A stretch of 64,000 nucleotides of DNA from an uncultured Exiguobacterium sp. (GTDB lineage: Bacteria; Bacillota; Bacilli; Exiguobacteriales; Exiguobacteriaceae): the NCBI GenBank assembly GCA_913775715.1, contig CAJYMC010000007.1:310001-374000 (forward strand), read 5' to 3'. Position 1 is the stretch's first letter. Each line of letters starts with the position of its first letter. Below are positions 1 through 8,757 of this stretch, piece by piece. The notes below the pieces were generated by a model. It was not told where the DNA came from and made no database searches. It saw nothing but the letters and a program-made list of their open reading frames with translations. Made by a program: the position numbers and the translations under genes.

Positions 1-52
1 TTTTATTGATGTTTCGAAAATAACAGAAAATCTTTATAGGGGGTGCCATCTT

Positions 53-979
53 ATGGGCCGTTATTTAGCTCAACGCCTGGTTTACGGCGTATTGACGTTT
101 TTACTCATCGCTTCGTTCACTTTCTTCCTGATGGATCTGCTACCAGGTTCACCGTTCCAGAACCAGGAGAAACTTTCTCCTGAACAGTTGAATATCCTTC
201 GGGATAAGTACAATTTGAATGATCCACTACCACAACGCTACGCAGCGTACATGGTCAACTTATTCCAAGGAGACCTTGGTGTATCGTTCAAATATGACAG
301 CCGTCCAGTTACGGATTTAATTTCTGAACGAATTGGACCATCGGCTCAACTTGGAGTTCAAGCACTCGTACTTGGTGTACTTTTAGGTCTCGTACTTGGT
401 GTAGTTGCTGCACTTCGTCACAACACAGTTGTTGACTACGGAGCAATGTTCATCTCGGTTCTCGGGATTTCAGTACCATCCTTCGTATTCGCCTCACTCC
501 TTCAGTATTATGTTGGCGTGAAATGGGGCGCTTTGCCAGTAGCGTTCTGGGAAAGTCCGGCGCATACGATCCTACCAACGATTTCGTTGTCTCTTGGGGT
601 CACCGCCTCGATTGCCCGATTCGTAAGGACGGAAATGCTTGAGGTTACAGGTCAGGATTACGTCACGTTAGCTAAAGCAAAAGGCCTAGATGGTCAATCG
701 ATTACTTGGAAACACATGGTTCGGAATGCCTTGATTCCTGCTATTACGATTCTTGGACCTATGACTGCTGCATTGATCACAGGTACATTCGTTATTGAAA
801 AAATCTTTGCTGTACCGGGTCTTGGTGAGTTGTTCGTATCGTCAATCACACAGAATGACTATACAGTCATCATGGGTACGACGCTGTTCTTCTCGGCAAT
901 CTTCATTCTCATGATTTTAATCGTCGACTTGCTGTACGGTGTCGTTGATCCACGGATTCGTTTGGGGGGTAGTAAATAA
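53..979 (+). CDS. oppB: Oligopeptide ABC transporter permease OppB
   Basis: 308-residue inner-membrane permease of a peptide-import ABC transporter. It has an N-terminal membrane helix (about residues 8-30), a periplasm-side loop, five further hydrophobic segments, and the EAA loop (about 195-230, containing AKAKGLDG) that contacts the ATPase subunits. Length and topology match OppB/DppB/AppB. A GGGGG ribosome site precedes the ATG. It is first of four tightly packed genes: its stop overlaps the oppC start by one base. The binding protein gene (oppA) is not in the window and may lie upstream. Peptide rather than nickel or another substrate is inferred from the family and the operon partners. 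Confidence 0.92.
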   Translation: MGRYLAQRLVYGVLTFLLIASFTFFLMDLLPGSPFQNQEKLSPEQLNILRDKYNLNDPLPQRYAAYMVNLFQGDLGVSFKYDSRPVTDLISERIGPSAQLGVQALVLGVLLGLVLGVVAALRHNTVVDYGAMFISVLGISVPSFVFASLLQYYVGVKWGALPVAFWESPAHTILPTISLSLGVTASIARFVRTEMLEVTGQDYVTLAKAKGLDGQSITWKHMVRNALIPAITILGPMTAALITGTFVIEKIFAVPGLGELFVSSITQNDYTVIMGTTLFFSAIFILMILIVDLLYGVVDPRIRLGGSK

Positions 980-2010
980 TGGCTGAACAAAATTCAAATG
1001 CAAAAGCGGAACAGTTCGATTCATCGTTGTTTCAACAGGTTGAATTTAATGAACAGGCCGGTGAACGAATTGCCGGTAAAAGCTTAAACTTTTGGCAGGA
1101 TGCTTGGATGCGCTTGCGTAAGAACAAAGCAGCGATCATTTCTCTTGTCTTGATCATCGTGATTGCCATCATGTCAGTAGCGGGTCCTGCAATCTCTGGT
1201 AGAGATGCTTATACCCAAACTATCACGCAAGCTAAACTTCCACCAAAAGTGACAGGTTTAGAGTGGGCTGGATTTGATGGTATGGCGACGCTTGGTGAAA
1301 CACCAATCGATTTCTACAAGCAAAAACAAGTAAAAGAAAACTTCTGGTTTGGTACGGACCATCTTGGTCGTGATCTTTGGTCGCGTGTCTGGGAAGGAAC
1401 GAAAATTTCACTCTTCATCGGTTTGATGGCAGCGCTCATTGACGTTCTTGTCGGTGTCACATACGGTGGTATTTCTGCTTATTATGGTGGTCGTGTCGAT
1501 AACATCATGCAACGGATAGCGGAAATCCTGACAGGGGTACCGAACTTGATCTTGATCATTCTCTTCATCTTGATTCTTGAGCCAGGGATCACGACGATCA
1601 TCCTCGCGATGACAATCACTGGTTGGATTGGGATGAGCCGACTCGTTCGTGGTCAGATCCTGAAACTAAAGAACCAAGAGTTCGTTCTTGCAGCACGTAC
1701 ACTTGGTGCTTCTAGCGCACGTTTAGTCTTCAAACATTTGATTCCAAATACCTTGGGTACAATCATCATCTCGCTTATGTTTACGATTCCTGGGGCAATT
1801 TTCTTCGAAGCTTTCCTAAGCTTCATCGGTCTTGGGCTTGCACCACCGCAACCGTCGCTTGGTACATTGATCAATGAAGGGTACAAAGAACTTAAGACGT
1901 TTCCTTTCTTGCTCGTCGTTCCATCGACAGTGCTCGTACTCCTCATGATCAGCTTCAACATGTTGGCAGATGGATTACGTGATGCGTTCGATCCACGTCT
2001 ACGTCGCTAA
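979..2010 (+). CDS. oppC: Oligopeptide ABC transporter permease OppC
   Basis: 343-residue second permease of the peptide importer. A long cytoplasmic N-terminus (about 50 residues) leads into the first membrane segment (51-72). The conserved FGTDHLGRD motif is at about 124-132 and the EAA loop at about 231-260 (AARTLGASSARL). This N-terminal extension and the DxxGRD-type motif are typical of OppC/DppC. The start ATG shares a base with the oppB stop (TAATG), indicating translational coupling; oppD follows after 32 bases. It forms a heterodimeric channel with OppB. Confidence 0.92.
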   Translation: MAEQNSNAKAEQFDSSLFQQVEFNEQAGERIAGKSLNFWQDAWMRLRKNKAAIISLVLIIVIAIMSVAGPAISGRDAYTQTITQAKLPPKVTGLEWAGFDGMATLGETPIDFYKQKQVKENFWFGTDHLGRDLWSRVWEGTKISLFIGLMAALIDVLVGVTYGGISAYYGGRVDNIMQRIAEILTGVPNLILIILFILILEPGITTIILAMTITGWIGMSRLVRGQILKLKNQEFVLAARTLGASSARLVFKHLIPNTLGTIIISLMFTIPGAIFFEAFLSFIGLGLAPPQPSLGTLINEGYKELKTFPFLLVVPSTVLVLLMISFNMLADGLRDAFDPRLRR

Positions 2011-2042
2011 CAAAAATTAGATTAGAGAGGAGCTCATCCACA

Positions 2043-3116
2043 ATGGAAACAATCTTGTCAGTCCGCGACCTGAATGTCGCTTTCCATACGTACGCCGGGA
2101 CGGTTCAAGCCGTCCGCGGAGTATCGTTCGATTTAAAAAAAGGTGAAACACTCGCAATCGTTGGTGAGTCTGGTTCTGGTAAATCGGTTACTTCAAAAGC
2201 CATCATGCGTCTGATTCCAAACCCACCGGGTGAAATCACAAAAGGTGAGATCTTATTCGAAGGTCGCGACTTGGTTAAGCTTTCCGATAAAGAAATGCAA
2301 AAAGTACGCGGTCGTGATATCGCAATGATCTTCCAAGATCCAATGACATCACTTAACCCGACGATGACGATCTACAAACAGATTGCTGAAGGTTTAAAAC
2401 GTCACCAAGGATTGACAGGTGATGCAGCGAAAAAACGTACGCTTGAATTACTCACGCTTGTAGGGATTCCAAACCCAGAAGCACGTCTAAAACAATATCC
2501 ACACCAATTGTCTGGTGGGATGCGTCAACGAATCGTCATCGCGATCGCACTTGCTTGTAATCCGAAAGTATTGATTGCTGATGAACCGACGACAGCACTT
2601 GATGTTACGATTCAAGCGCAAATCCTTGAGTTGTTGAAAGATATTCAACAAAAAACGGGTACAGCGATCATCTTCATCACCCACGATTTAGGTGTCGTAG
2701 CGAATATGGCCGATCGTGTAGCGGTCATGTATGCTGGTAAATTAATTGAGAAGGGTACAGTCGATGAGATTTTCTATGAGCCACGTCATCCATACACTTG
2801 GGGACTTCTTGGTTCAATGCCACGTCCATCGGATGACCGTTCACAAGATCTACCGGCGATTCCAGGAACACCACCTAACTTACTTCATCCACCAGTCGGT
2901 GACGCGTTTGCGCCACGAAATAAATATGCTATGAAGATTGATTTTGAAAAAGAACCTCCTTTCTTCAAAATTACAGATACTCACGAAGCGGCGACATGGT
3001 TGCTCCACCCACAAGCACCGTATGTTGAGCCACCACTTGCAATTCGTGATCTGGCGTTGAAATACCGCCCAGATAGCGTATTCGCGAAATCGCTTCTGAA
3101 AGGCGGTCTGAAATAA
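2043..3116 (+). CDS. oppD: Oligopeptide ABC transporter ATP-binding protein OppD
   Basis: 357-residue ATPase subunit. Walker A GESGSGKS at 41-48, ABC signature LSGGM at 156-160 and Walker B VLIADEP at 176-182 are intact. The C-terminal peptide-transporter extension follows (HPYTWGLLGSMPR region and beyond). The cysteine cluster that binds Fe-S in many OppD/DppD proteins is replaced here by GDAFAPRNKYAMKID, a form I recall from Bacillus OppD. A GGAG site precedes the ATG. It pairs with OppF to energise OppBC; its stop overlaps the oppF start by one base. Confidence 0.93.
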   Translation: METILSVRDLNVAFHTYAGTVQAVRGVSFDLKKGETLAIVGESGSGKSVTSKAIMRLIPNPPGEITKGEILFEGRDLVKLSDKEMQKVRGRDIAMIFQDPMTSLNPTMTIYKQIAEGLKRHQGLTGDAAKKRTLELLTLVGIPNPEARLKQYPHQLSGGMRQRIVIAIALACNPKVLIADEPTTALDVTIQAQILELLKDIQQKTGTAIIFITHDLGVVANMADRVAVMYAGKLIEKGTVDEIFYEPRHPYTWGLLGSMPRPSDDRSQDLPAIPGTPPNLLHPPVGDAFAPRNKYAMKIDFEKEPPFFKITDTHEAATWLLHPQAPYVEPPLAIRDLALKYRPDSVFAKSLLKGGLK

Positions 3117-4069
3117 TGGAAAACCGTAATAAATTACTTGAAGTAAAAAACTTGAAGCAACACTTCAACATTGGACGCGGACGTGTCGTCAAAGCGGTTG
3201 ATGGATTGTCATTCGATATCTATGAAGGCGAAGTACTTGGTCTTGTAGGTGAATCGGGTTGCGGTAAATCAACAACTGGTCGCTCAATCATTGGATTGTA
3301 TGAGGCGACAGACGGCGAAGTCATGTTCAAAGGTGAAAACGTTCATGGTAAAAAGTCGCGTAAAGATAAACTAAAGTTCAACCGTGCGATGCAAATGATC
3401 TTCCAAGATCCATATGCGTCACTTAACCCACGGATGACAGTCGGTGATATCATTGCTGAAGGAATTGATATTCACGGTCTAGCGAAGTCGAAAGACGAGC
3501 GAAATAACCGTGTTTACGATTTACTCGAAACAGTTGGTTTGACGAAAGAACATGCGAGCCGTTACCCACACGAGTTCTCAGGTGGACAGCGTCAACGGAT
3601 TGGGATCGCGCGTGCACTTGCTGTAGAACCGGATTTCATCATCGCGGATGAGCCGATCTCGGCACTTGATGTATCGATCCAAGCGCAGGTCGTCAACTTA
3701 ATGAAAAAACTGCAACGTGATCGTAGCTTGACTTACTTGTTCATCGCCCACGATTTATCGATGGTAAAATACATCTCGGATCGTATCGGCGTCATGTACC
3801 AAGGTCACCTTGTTGAATTATGTAGTGCGGACCGTCTATATGAGAATCCGGTTCATGCTTATACGAAATCGCTCTTGTCTGCGATTCCTCTTCCGGATCC
3901 AGAGCACGAGCGGACGCGTAAGCGGATCGTATACGATCGTCCAACAAGTGGACCTGTTGGTAAATCAAATGAAGATTCAAGCATCCCACCACTTCGTGAA
4001 ATCGAACCAGGTCACTTTGTTTCGATGACGGATGCAGAACTTGAAGCTTATCAAGCACAACTCGTATAA
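3116..4069 (+). CDS. oppF: Oligopeptide ABC transporter ATP-binding protein OppF
   Basis: 317-residue second ATPase of the importer. Walker A GESGCGKS at 45-52, signature FSGGQ at 154-158 and Walker B DFIIADEP at 173-180 are all intact, followed by the C-terminal oligopeptide domain with the [16 protein letters not shown] motif. The ATG lies in the sequence TAATG at the end of oppD, so the two ATPases are probably translationally coupled. It is the last gene of the operon; a strong terminator follows ten bases after the stop. Confidence 0.93.
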   Translation: MENRNKLLEVKNLKQHFNIGRGRVVKAVDGLSFDIYEGEVLGLVGESGCGKSTTGRSIIGLYEATDGEVMFKGENVHGKKSRKDKLKFNRAMQMIFQDPYASLNPRMTVGDIIAEGIDIHGLAKSKDERNNRVYDLLETVGLTKEHASRYPHEFSGGQRQRIGIARALAVEPDFIIADEPISALDVSIQAQVVNLMKKLQRDRSLTYLFIAHDLSMVKYISDRIGVMYQGHLVELCSADRLYENPVHAYTKSLLSAIPLPDPEHERTRKRIVYDRPTSGPVGKSNEDSSIPPLREIEPGHFVSMTDAELEAYQAQLV

Positions 4070-4078
4070 TTATTTAAA

Positions 4079-4120
4079 AAAAGGCATTTCCACGTTGATC
4101 GTGGAAATGCCTTTTAATTT
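4079..4120. terminator. Bidirectional terminator between oppF and the HD-domain gene
   Basis: Perfect 16-bp stem (4079-4094 with 4100-4115) and a five-base loop, A-rich on one side and T-rich on the other. It serves the convergent oppF operon and the minus-strand gene whose stop codon lies in the stem. Confidence 0.9.
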
Positions 4121-4647
4121 TCTGATGCAATTCGTGGGAGATGAGCGAAGCGGTGAACGACAGAATCTATCGCATCAAGACGGCGCATTGCTTCTTCAAA
4201 ATCGATTTTTTCATAGTGATGTAGTCCGCCTGGTTGTTCTTCCAGCGTATCTGCGTCATGAACGAGTTGCTGAAGTGGTGTCCGATTGATTGCACCGGGT
4301 GGGAGATACGAATCTGTATGCAAGAGAACGGCAAGTGCGATTTCTTTAGCACGTGCGGGTTCTTCACCAAGGCGAATCAAAAGTTTATGAGCGCGTTCAG
4401 CTCCTTTAATGGCATGTATATCATTTTGGCGATAGAGATCATAGTTCCAAGTGCCATCGGTATACCATTCATAATGACCGATATCATGGAGGAGTGCGGC
4501 TTTCGTGGCAGTGTCAGCATCTAAGCCGCGTTTCGTAGCAAGCGTCAGAGCGCGTTCAGCTACTGAAATCGCGTGATTCAAGCCAGAACGGGATAAATAT
4601 TTTTGAGCGATCGGGTGATCGAGAATCGTGACTAGTGTTAATGACAT
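4114..4647 (-). CDS. HD-domain phosphohydrolase
   Basis: 177-residue HD-superfamily protein. Metal ligands are visible as H25 (NHAISVAERA) and the H54-D55 pair in ALLHDIGHYEW, with a later DADTLEE segment. Proteins of this group hydrolyse phosphate esters or nucleotides, but the substrate cannot be read from the sequence. The size fits the YedJ/YpgQ-like single-domain group rather than RelA/SpoT. It stands alone on the minus strand, convergent with the opp operon. The start ATG has an AAGGAG site just upstream. Confidence 0.8.
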   Translation of the reverse strand: MSLTLVTILDHPIAQKYLSRSGLNHAISVAERALTLATKRGLDADTATKAALLHDIGHYEWYTDGTWNYDLYRQNDIHAIKGAERAHKLLIRLGEEPARAKEIALAVLLHTDSYLPPGAINRTPLQQLVHDADTLEEQPGGLHHYEKIDFEEAMRRLDAIDSVVHRFAHLPRIASEN

Positions 4648-4870
4648 GAATGAAAAACTCCTTCCTGAGCGTTGATATTTCTATACACTCTACAGAAAAT
4701 TGAAAGAAATTGCAACTGTTTTTCATTACTCAATCGACAATCTCACATATTTAATTGCTTAAAGTAGGAATAGATTTTTGAGATACGTGGTATACTTACT
4801 AATGTAGAAGATGATTATTTTGCTTTCGTAGGTTGTTAGTTCTGTTTCGGGCCGATTGGGGTGTCGGAAT
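4648..4870. other. Intergenic region between HD gene and lysine-rich small ORF
   Basis: AT-rich divergent promoter region. A TATACT hexamer at 4791-4796 is a plausible -10 element for the plus-strand small ORF at 4871; no convincing -35 is seen. No other feature recognised. Confidence 0.35.
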
Positions 4871-5008
4871 ATGAAAGAACGTGACAAGAAGAAGAAGCTG
4901 AAGAAGCGCCTTTTGCGGGATATTTTAGAGAAAAAACTGAAAGAAATGAAACTTCCTAAAGCAAAAGAGACGATTTCTCAGCCATTTGATCACACGCCAG
5001 CTTGTTAA
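4871..5008 (+). CDS. Small lysine-rich basic protein, hypothetical
   Basis: 45-codon ORF beginning MKERDKKKKLKKRLLRD and ending HTPAC. The first 30 residues are almost entirely charged and predicted amphipathic-helical (LLRDILEKKLKEMKLPKAKE). Support for expression is a GGGGTG-like site upstream of the ATG and a very strong terminator whose 5' arm contains the stop codon. I do not recognise the family. It resembles the small basic proteins of Bacillales in composition only, and could instead be the coding potential of a short RNA. It lies just upstream of spx but has its own terminator. Confidence 0.45.
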   Translation: MKERDKKKKLKKRLLRDILEKKLKEMKLPKAKETISQPFDHTPAC

Positions 5009-5038
5009 AGCCACGTGGTGGCTTTAACAAGCTTTTTT
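4999..5038 (+). terminator. Intrinsic terminator overlapping the end of the small ORF
   Basis: 16-bp perfect stem (4999-5014 with 5018-5033), three-base loop, six Ts. The TAA stop of the upstream small ORF (5006-5008) is inside the 5' arm. Confidence 0.92.
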
Positions 5039-5180
5039 ACGAAAAGTTCTTTCATCTTTATAAAAAAGCTAGGTTTTCTGCTTTATTAGATGTAAACTGT
5101 CAAGTAATAGAACCATCATCAATAGCTGCGTATTCACATAGGTGTTGAATGATGTTAAATCAGGGGGAGGATGTTTTTCA

Positions 5181-5579
5181 ATGGTAACACTCTATACTTC
5201 ACCAAGTTGTACTTCTTGTCGGAAAGCACGCGCGTGGCTTGAAGAACATGAAATCCCGTTCGTAGAACGCAATATTTTTTCAGAACCGTTATCGCTCGAT
5301 GAAATCAAACAGATTCTTCGAATGACGGAAGATGGAACGGACGAGATTATCTCAACACGTTCAAAAGTCTTCTCGAAACTCGATGTTTCCGTTGAAAACT
5401 TATCGTTACAGCACCTATACGATTTAATTCAAGAATATCCTGGATTATTACGTCGTCCGATTTTGATTGACGAAAAACGTCTACAAGTTGGATACAATGA
5501 AGATGAAATCCGCCGATTCTTACCACGCAAGGTGCGTACGTTCCAACTTTTGGAAGCACAGCGTCTTGTAAACGAGTAA
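5181..5579 (+). CDS. spx: Global stress regulator Spx
   Basis: 132-residue ArsC-fold transcription factor that binds the RNA polymerase alpha C-terminal domain and redirects transcription under thiol stress. The redox switch CTSC (C10, C13) and the LLRRPI segment are intact, and near identity to Bacillus Spx is evident along the whole length (for example [10 protein letters not shown] and [15 protein letters not shown]). The ATG at 5181 is chosen because GGGGGAGG (5163-5170) sits ten bases upstream and Spx proteins start MVTLY; an in-frame extension to 5142 is not supported. Spx turnover requires ClpXP and YjbH, encoded 6.6 kb downstream. Confidence 0.97.
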   Translation: MVTLYTSPSCTSCRKARAWLEEHEIPFVERNIFSEPLSLDEIKQILRMTEDGTDEIISTRSKVFSKLDVSVENLSLQHLYDLIQEYPGLLRRPILIDEKRLQVGYNEDEIRRFLPRKVRTFQLLEAQRLVNE

Positions 5580-5583
5580 TTTT

Positions 5584-5618
5584 AAAAAGCACGCTGCTTC
5601 GTGAGCAGTGTGCTTTTT
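5584..5618 (+). terminator. Terminator of spx
   Basis: Stem of about 14 bp formed by AAAAAGCACGCTGC and GCAGTGTGCTTTTT with one G-T pair, ending in a T run. Confidence 0.88.
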
Positions 5619-5750
5619 GTTACCGATAAAAAAGGTTAAAATAAAGATAACAAAGGAATAGAAATATATCCTTCGGATTCGAAAGTGTGAATCCAAGTCA
5701 TGTCCTCGTTCGTATTCTAGATAAGGAACGAGAAGAAAGGAGTGGACAGA

Positions 5751-6377
5751 TTGAAAATCGAACGCGTCAATGACAATACGGTCAAGTTCTTCATCACGTA
5801 CACCGACATCGAACGCCGTGGTTTTGCCCGAGATGAGATTTGGTATAATCGGGAACGGGGAGAACAGTTATTCTGGCAGATGATGGACGAAGCGAATGAA
5901 AAAGAGTCCATCTCCTTCGAAGGTCCACTATGGATACAAGTGCAAGCTTTTGAAAAAGGTCTTGAAGTCACTGTAACGATCGCGAAAAATGCAGTTGATG
6001 GCGAGCAAGTCGATGAAGACGAACTCGATTCACTTTTACGATCAGCGATGTCTGAGACAGAAGATAAAGATACAGAATTAAGCCAGGATGTCTTATTTGA
6101 AACCCATGATTTCGAGCATATCATTGCGCTTAGTCAATATGCGAATGCTCCTGTATTCGAAGAACTTGAAACAGCGCTTTACCAAAAAGACGGACTTTAT
6201 CTACTGCATGTTCATTTCGAAGATGATGTGAACGTAGAAACACAAGAGAACGTCATGAGTTTAATCGCGGAGTATCTCCACTTCAGTGAACAAACGATTC
6301 ATCCTGTCGCTGAATATGGAAAACAAATCATTGCTTCAGACGTCTTTGCCTTCATTCGGAAACACTTTCCGAACTAA
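5751..6377 (+). CDS. mecA: Adaptor protein MecA
   Basis: 208-residue adaptor that delivers ComK and other substrates to the ClpCP protease. The N-terminal substrate domain (KIERVNDNTVKFFITYTDIERRGF, EIWYNRER) and C-terminal ClpC-binding domain (about 120-205, ending IASDVFAFIRKHF) are both recognisable, joined by an acidic linker (about 85-105). The TTG at 5751 is preferred over the GTG at 5742, because AGGAG (5738-5742) lies eight bases before it and the product then starts like other MecA proteins. It sits beside spx and coiA, as in Bacillus and Staphylococcus. Confidence 0.94.
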   Translation: MKIERVNDNTVKFFITYTDIERRGFARDEIWYNRERGEQLFWQMMDEANEKESISFEGPLWIQVQAFEKGLEVTVTIAKNAVDGEQVDEDELDSLLRSAMSETEDKDTELSQDVLFETHDFEHIIALSQYANAPVFEELETALYQKDGLYLLHVHFEDDVNVETQENVMSLIAEYLHFSEQTIHPVAEYGKQIIASDVFAFIRKHFPN

Positions 6378-6396
6378 AGGAACCAAAAGTGCGAGT

Positions 6397-6430
6397 AAAA
6401 GGAGGATCACGAATCGTGATGCCTCCTTTT
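6397..6430. terminator. Bidirectional terminator between mecA and the SDR gene
   Basis: 15-bp stem with one bulged G (AAAAGGAGG-ATCACG / CGTGAT-GCCTCCTTTT), T-rich on both strands, between convergent genes. Confidence 0.88.
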
Positions 6431-6439
6431 GTTCGGATA

Positions 6440-7162
6440 TTAAGTGAGGGTATAACCACCATCTACGATGAGTGCTTGTCCGTTGATGTAACTCGCTTTA
6501 TTCGATAGCAGGAAACAAACGACCTCTGCGATTTCGGAAGGTTGTGCAGGTTCACCACGAAGGTGATGTTTCATTGCGAGATCAAATTTATCTTTCCCGC
6601 CATATAATGCGTGGCTCAGTGCTGTATCGACCGGTCCAGGACAAATGGCATTAAAACGATACTTGCCGTGGAAGCGGGCGGCGTATGTCTTTGTCAGTGT
6701 CAATAAAGCGCTCTTAGATGATGCATAGGGTAAGAGCATGGCGGGAAACTTGACGTGTCCGACGATGGCACTGTTGTTGACGATGGAGGCACCTTTTGAG
6801 AAACGTTTCGTCGCGAGCTGGATGATTCGTTCAGGAGCATGATAATTCACCTGGAACACTTCTTTTTGTTGATCGGAGACTCTCTCGGGTGCGACGGGTT
6901 TTCCGAAGGTTCCTGCATTATTAAAAATCCCGTCGATTTCTGGGAAATCTTCGAGTGTTTCTTCAAAGAACGCATCGATGGCAGAGGAATCAGTCAAGTC
7001 GACAGGGAAGAAATATAAACGTCCTTCTCCGTTAGACTCAAGAGAAGCCCCTTTTTCTTTATTACGACCAATCGCAAGGACGGTATGACCTTCTCGAATC
7101 AGCTGGAGGGCAGTTGCCTCCCCGATTCCACTTGTTGCACCCGTAATGATATACGTACCCAT
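6440..7162 (-). CDS. Short-chain dehydrogenase/reductase
   Basis: 240-residue NAD(P)-dependent oxidoreductase of the classical SDR family. Visible are the TGATSGIG cofactor motif (7-14), NNAG (81-84), catalytic S131, Y146 and K150 (YASSK), and a C-terminal NGQALIVDGGYTL segment. Substrate unknown; such enzymes reduce ketones or oxidise alcohols. It is a single gene, divergent from cls and convergent with mecA, and is not part of the conserved spx-yjb gene order, so it is probably a lineage-specific insertion. AAGGAAG precedes the ATG. Confidence 0.85.
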   Translation of the reverse strand: MGTYIITGATSGIGEATALQLIREGHTVLAIGRNKEKGASLESNGEGRLYFFPVDLTDSSAIDAFFEETLEDFPEIDGIFNNAGTFGKPVAPERVSDQQKEVFQVNYHAPERIIQLATKRFSKGASIVNNSAIVGHVKFPAMLLPYASSKSALLTLTKTYAARFHGKYRFNAICPGPVDTALSHALYGGKDKFDLAMKHHLRGEPAQPSEIAEVVCFLLSNKASYINGQALIVDGGYTLT

Positions 7163-7233
7163 TTAAACGCTTCCTTTCTGTCATAAGTTCTTTAACTACG
7201 ATTTGTACAACATACATAAAAGGAGGGGGATTC

Positions 7234-8745
7234 ATGCTACGACGTGTACAACTTCTCATGACCCTCATCTTGACCATCGGTTTAATCGCCTTTTTATCCT
7301 ACTACTGGAGTGTCTATATGGTAGGGTGGCTGTCAATCGTCATTATTTTGGTCGTCATGAGCGTGTTCGTCATCATTTTGCTTGAAAATCGCAATCCAGA
7401 ACGGACCCTTGTCTGGGCACTCGTCATGATGGCACTACCTGTCGTCGGCGTGTTCGTTTATTTTACATTCGGTCAGAACTACCGCCGGAAACGAATGTTT
7501 CGATTGAAAGCAATGCTGGATGAAGAGTCTTACATTAAATATCGTACCCAGTTTAAGACAGCGGTACACCAATCAGTGTTCCAAGAAGGACATTATGGTA
7601 AAGTTGTCACACTTATCGATTCGATCAGCCGACTTCCAATTTCGTATAATACACATACAAAGATTTTAACAAATGGTCAGGAGAAGTTTCCGATTCTTTT
7701 AGAAGAGATTCGTCAAGCGCAACATCATATCCATTTGGAATACTATATCGTACGTGATGACGAGCTCGCATTGCAGTTACAGGAAGTATTGATTGAAAAG
7801 GCTCAGCAAGGAATTGAAGTTCGATTTCTCTATGATGCCGTCGGGTGTTTTTCGACAGATAAGCACTATTTCAAGAAGATGCAGGCAGCGGGTGTGGAGG
7901 TTCGAGCATTCTTCCCCGTCGTATTACCGTTCATTTCGAGTAAGTCCAACTACCGGAATCATCGGAAGATCGTTGTCATCGATGGAACGGTTGCTTTTAC
8001 GGGTGGAATAAACATTGGAGACGAGTATGTCGGTCGTGACCAGCACTTTGGATTTTGGCGTGATACGCATCTTCTCGTACGAGGAGAGGCTGTTTCTGAA
8101 CTTCAACTGATTTTTCTCCAAGATTGGTACTACATGACAGGAGAACGACTGTTTACACCGTTTTATATGGAGCCACTGGAATATGTCGATGAAGCAACAG
8201 GTGGGGTTCAAATCATTGCAAGTGGACCTGATGAGCCGCATGAGGCAATGAAGTCACTTTACTTCGGACTCATCACGGAAGCACGTGAATCCGTCTACAT
8301 TGCTTCTCCATATTTAATACCGGATGAAGACCTGATGACGGCACTAAAGACAGCTGCTATGTCTGGAATTGATGTCCGGATACTTCTACCAAGCTTTCCG
8401 GATCATAAAATCGTGTTTTATGCGAGTCGCTCTTACTTTGATGATTTGCTCCAAGCTGGTGTGAAAATCTATGAGTATAACAAAGGATTCATGCATTCGA
8501 AAGTCATCGTCGTGGATGACGCCATCGCAACGATTGGAACAGCGAATATGGATTTACGGAGTTTTCATTTAAATTTCGAGGTGAATGCTTTTTTATACGG
8601 AACAAACTCTGTTCATCAATTAACACGTGATTTTTATGAGGATTTCAGCCATTCGACACAAGTTGATGCCGATTTGTTTCATCGTCGTCCATTGCGTCGT
8701 CGTTTAGTTGAATCGATTTCACGCTTATTCTCACCTTTACTCTAG
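7234..8745 (+). CDS. cls: Cardiolipin synthase
   Basis: 503-residue membrane-anchored phospholipase D-family enzyme that condenses two phosphatidylglycerols into cardiolipin. Two N-terminal membrane helices (about 5-25 and 28-50) plus a third hydrophobic segment (60-80) precede two catalytic HKD motifs: H243-K245-D250 (HRKIVVIDG) and H421-K423-D428 (HSKVIVVDD). Length is typical of bacterial Cls. AAAGGAGGGGG precedes the ATG. coiA follows after 12 bases, so the two may be cotranscribed. Confidence 0.94.
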   Translation: MLRRVQLLMTLILTIGLIAFLSYYWSVYMVGWLSIVIILVVMSVFVIILLENRNPERTLVWALVMMALPVVGVFVYFTFGQNYRRKRMFRLKAMLDEESYIKYRTQFKTAVHQSVFQEGHYGKVVTLIDSISRLPISYNTHTKILTNGQEKFPILLEEIRQAQHHIHLEYYIVRDDELALQLQEVLIEKAQQGIEVRFLYDAVGCFSTDKHYFKKMQAAGVEVRAFFPVVLPFISSKSNYRNHRKIVVIDGTVAFTGGINIGDEYVGRDQHFGFWRDTHLLVRGEAVSELQLIFLQDWYYMTGERLFTPFYMEPLEYVDEATGGVQIIASGPDEPHEAMKSLYFGLITEARESVYIASPYLIPDEDLMTALKTAAMSGIDVRILLPSFPDHKIVFYASRSYFDDLLQAGVKIYEYNKGFMHSKVIVVDDAIATIGTANMDLRSFHLNFEVNAFLYGTNSVHQLTRDFYEDFSHSTQVDADLFHRRPLRRRLVESISRLFSPLL

Positions 8746-8757
8746 CAAAAGGGGACG

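Noticed and set aside
5142-5180. Extended N-terminus of spx
   Set aside because: The strong ribosome site at 5163-5170 would be inside the coding region, and Spx proteins start at the residue encoded at 5181.
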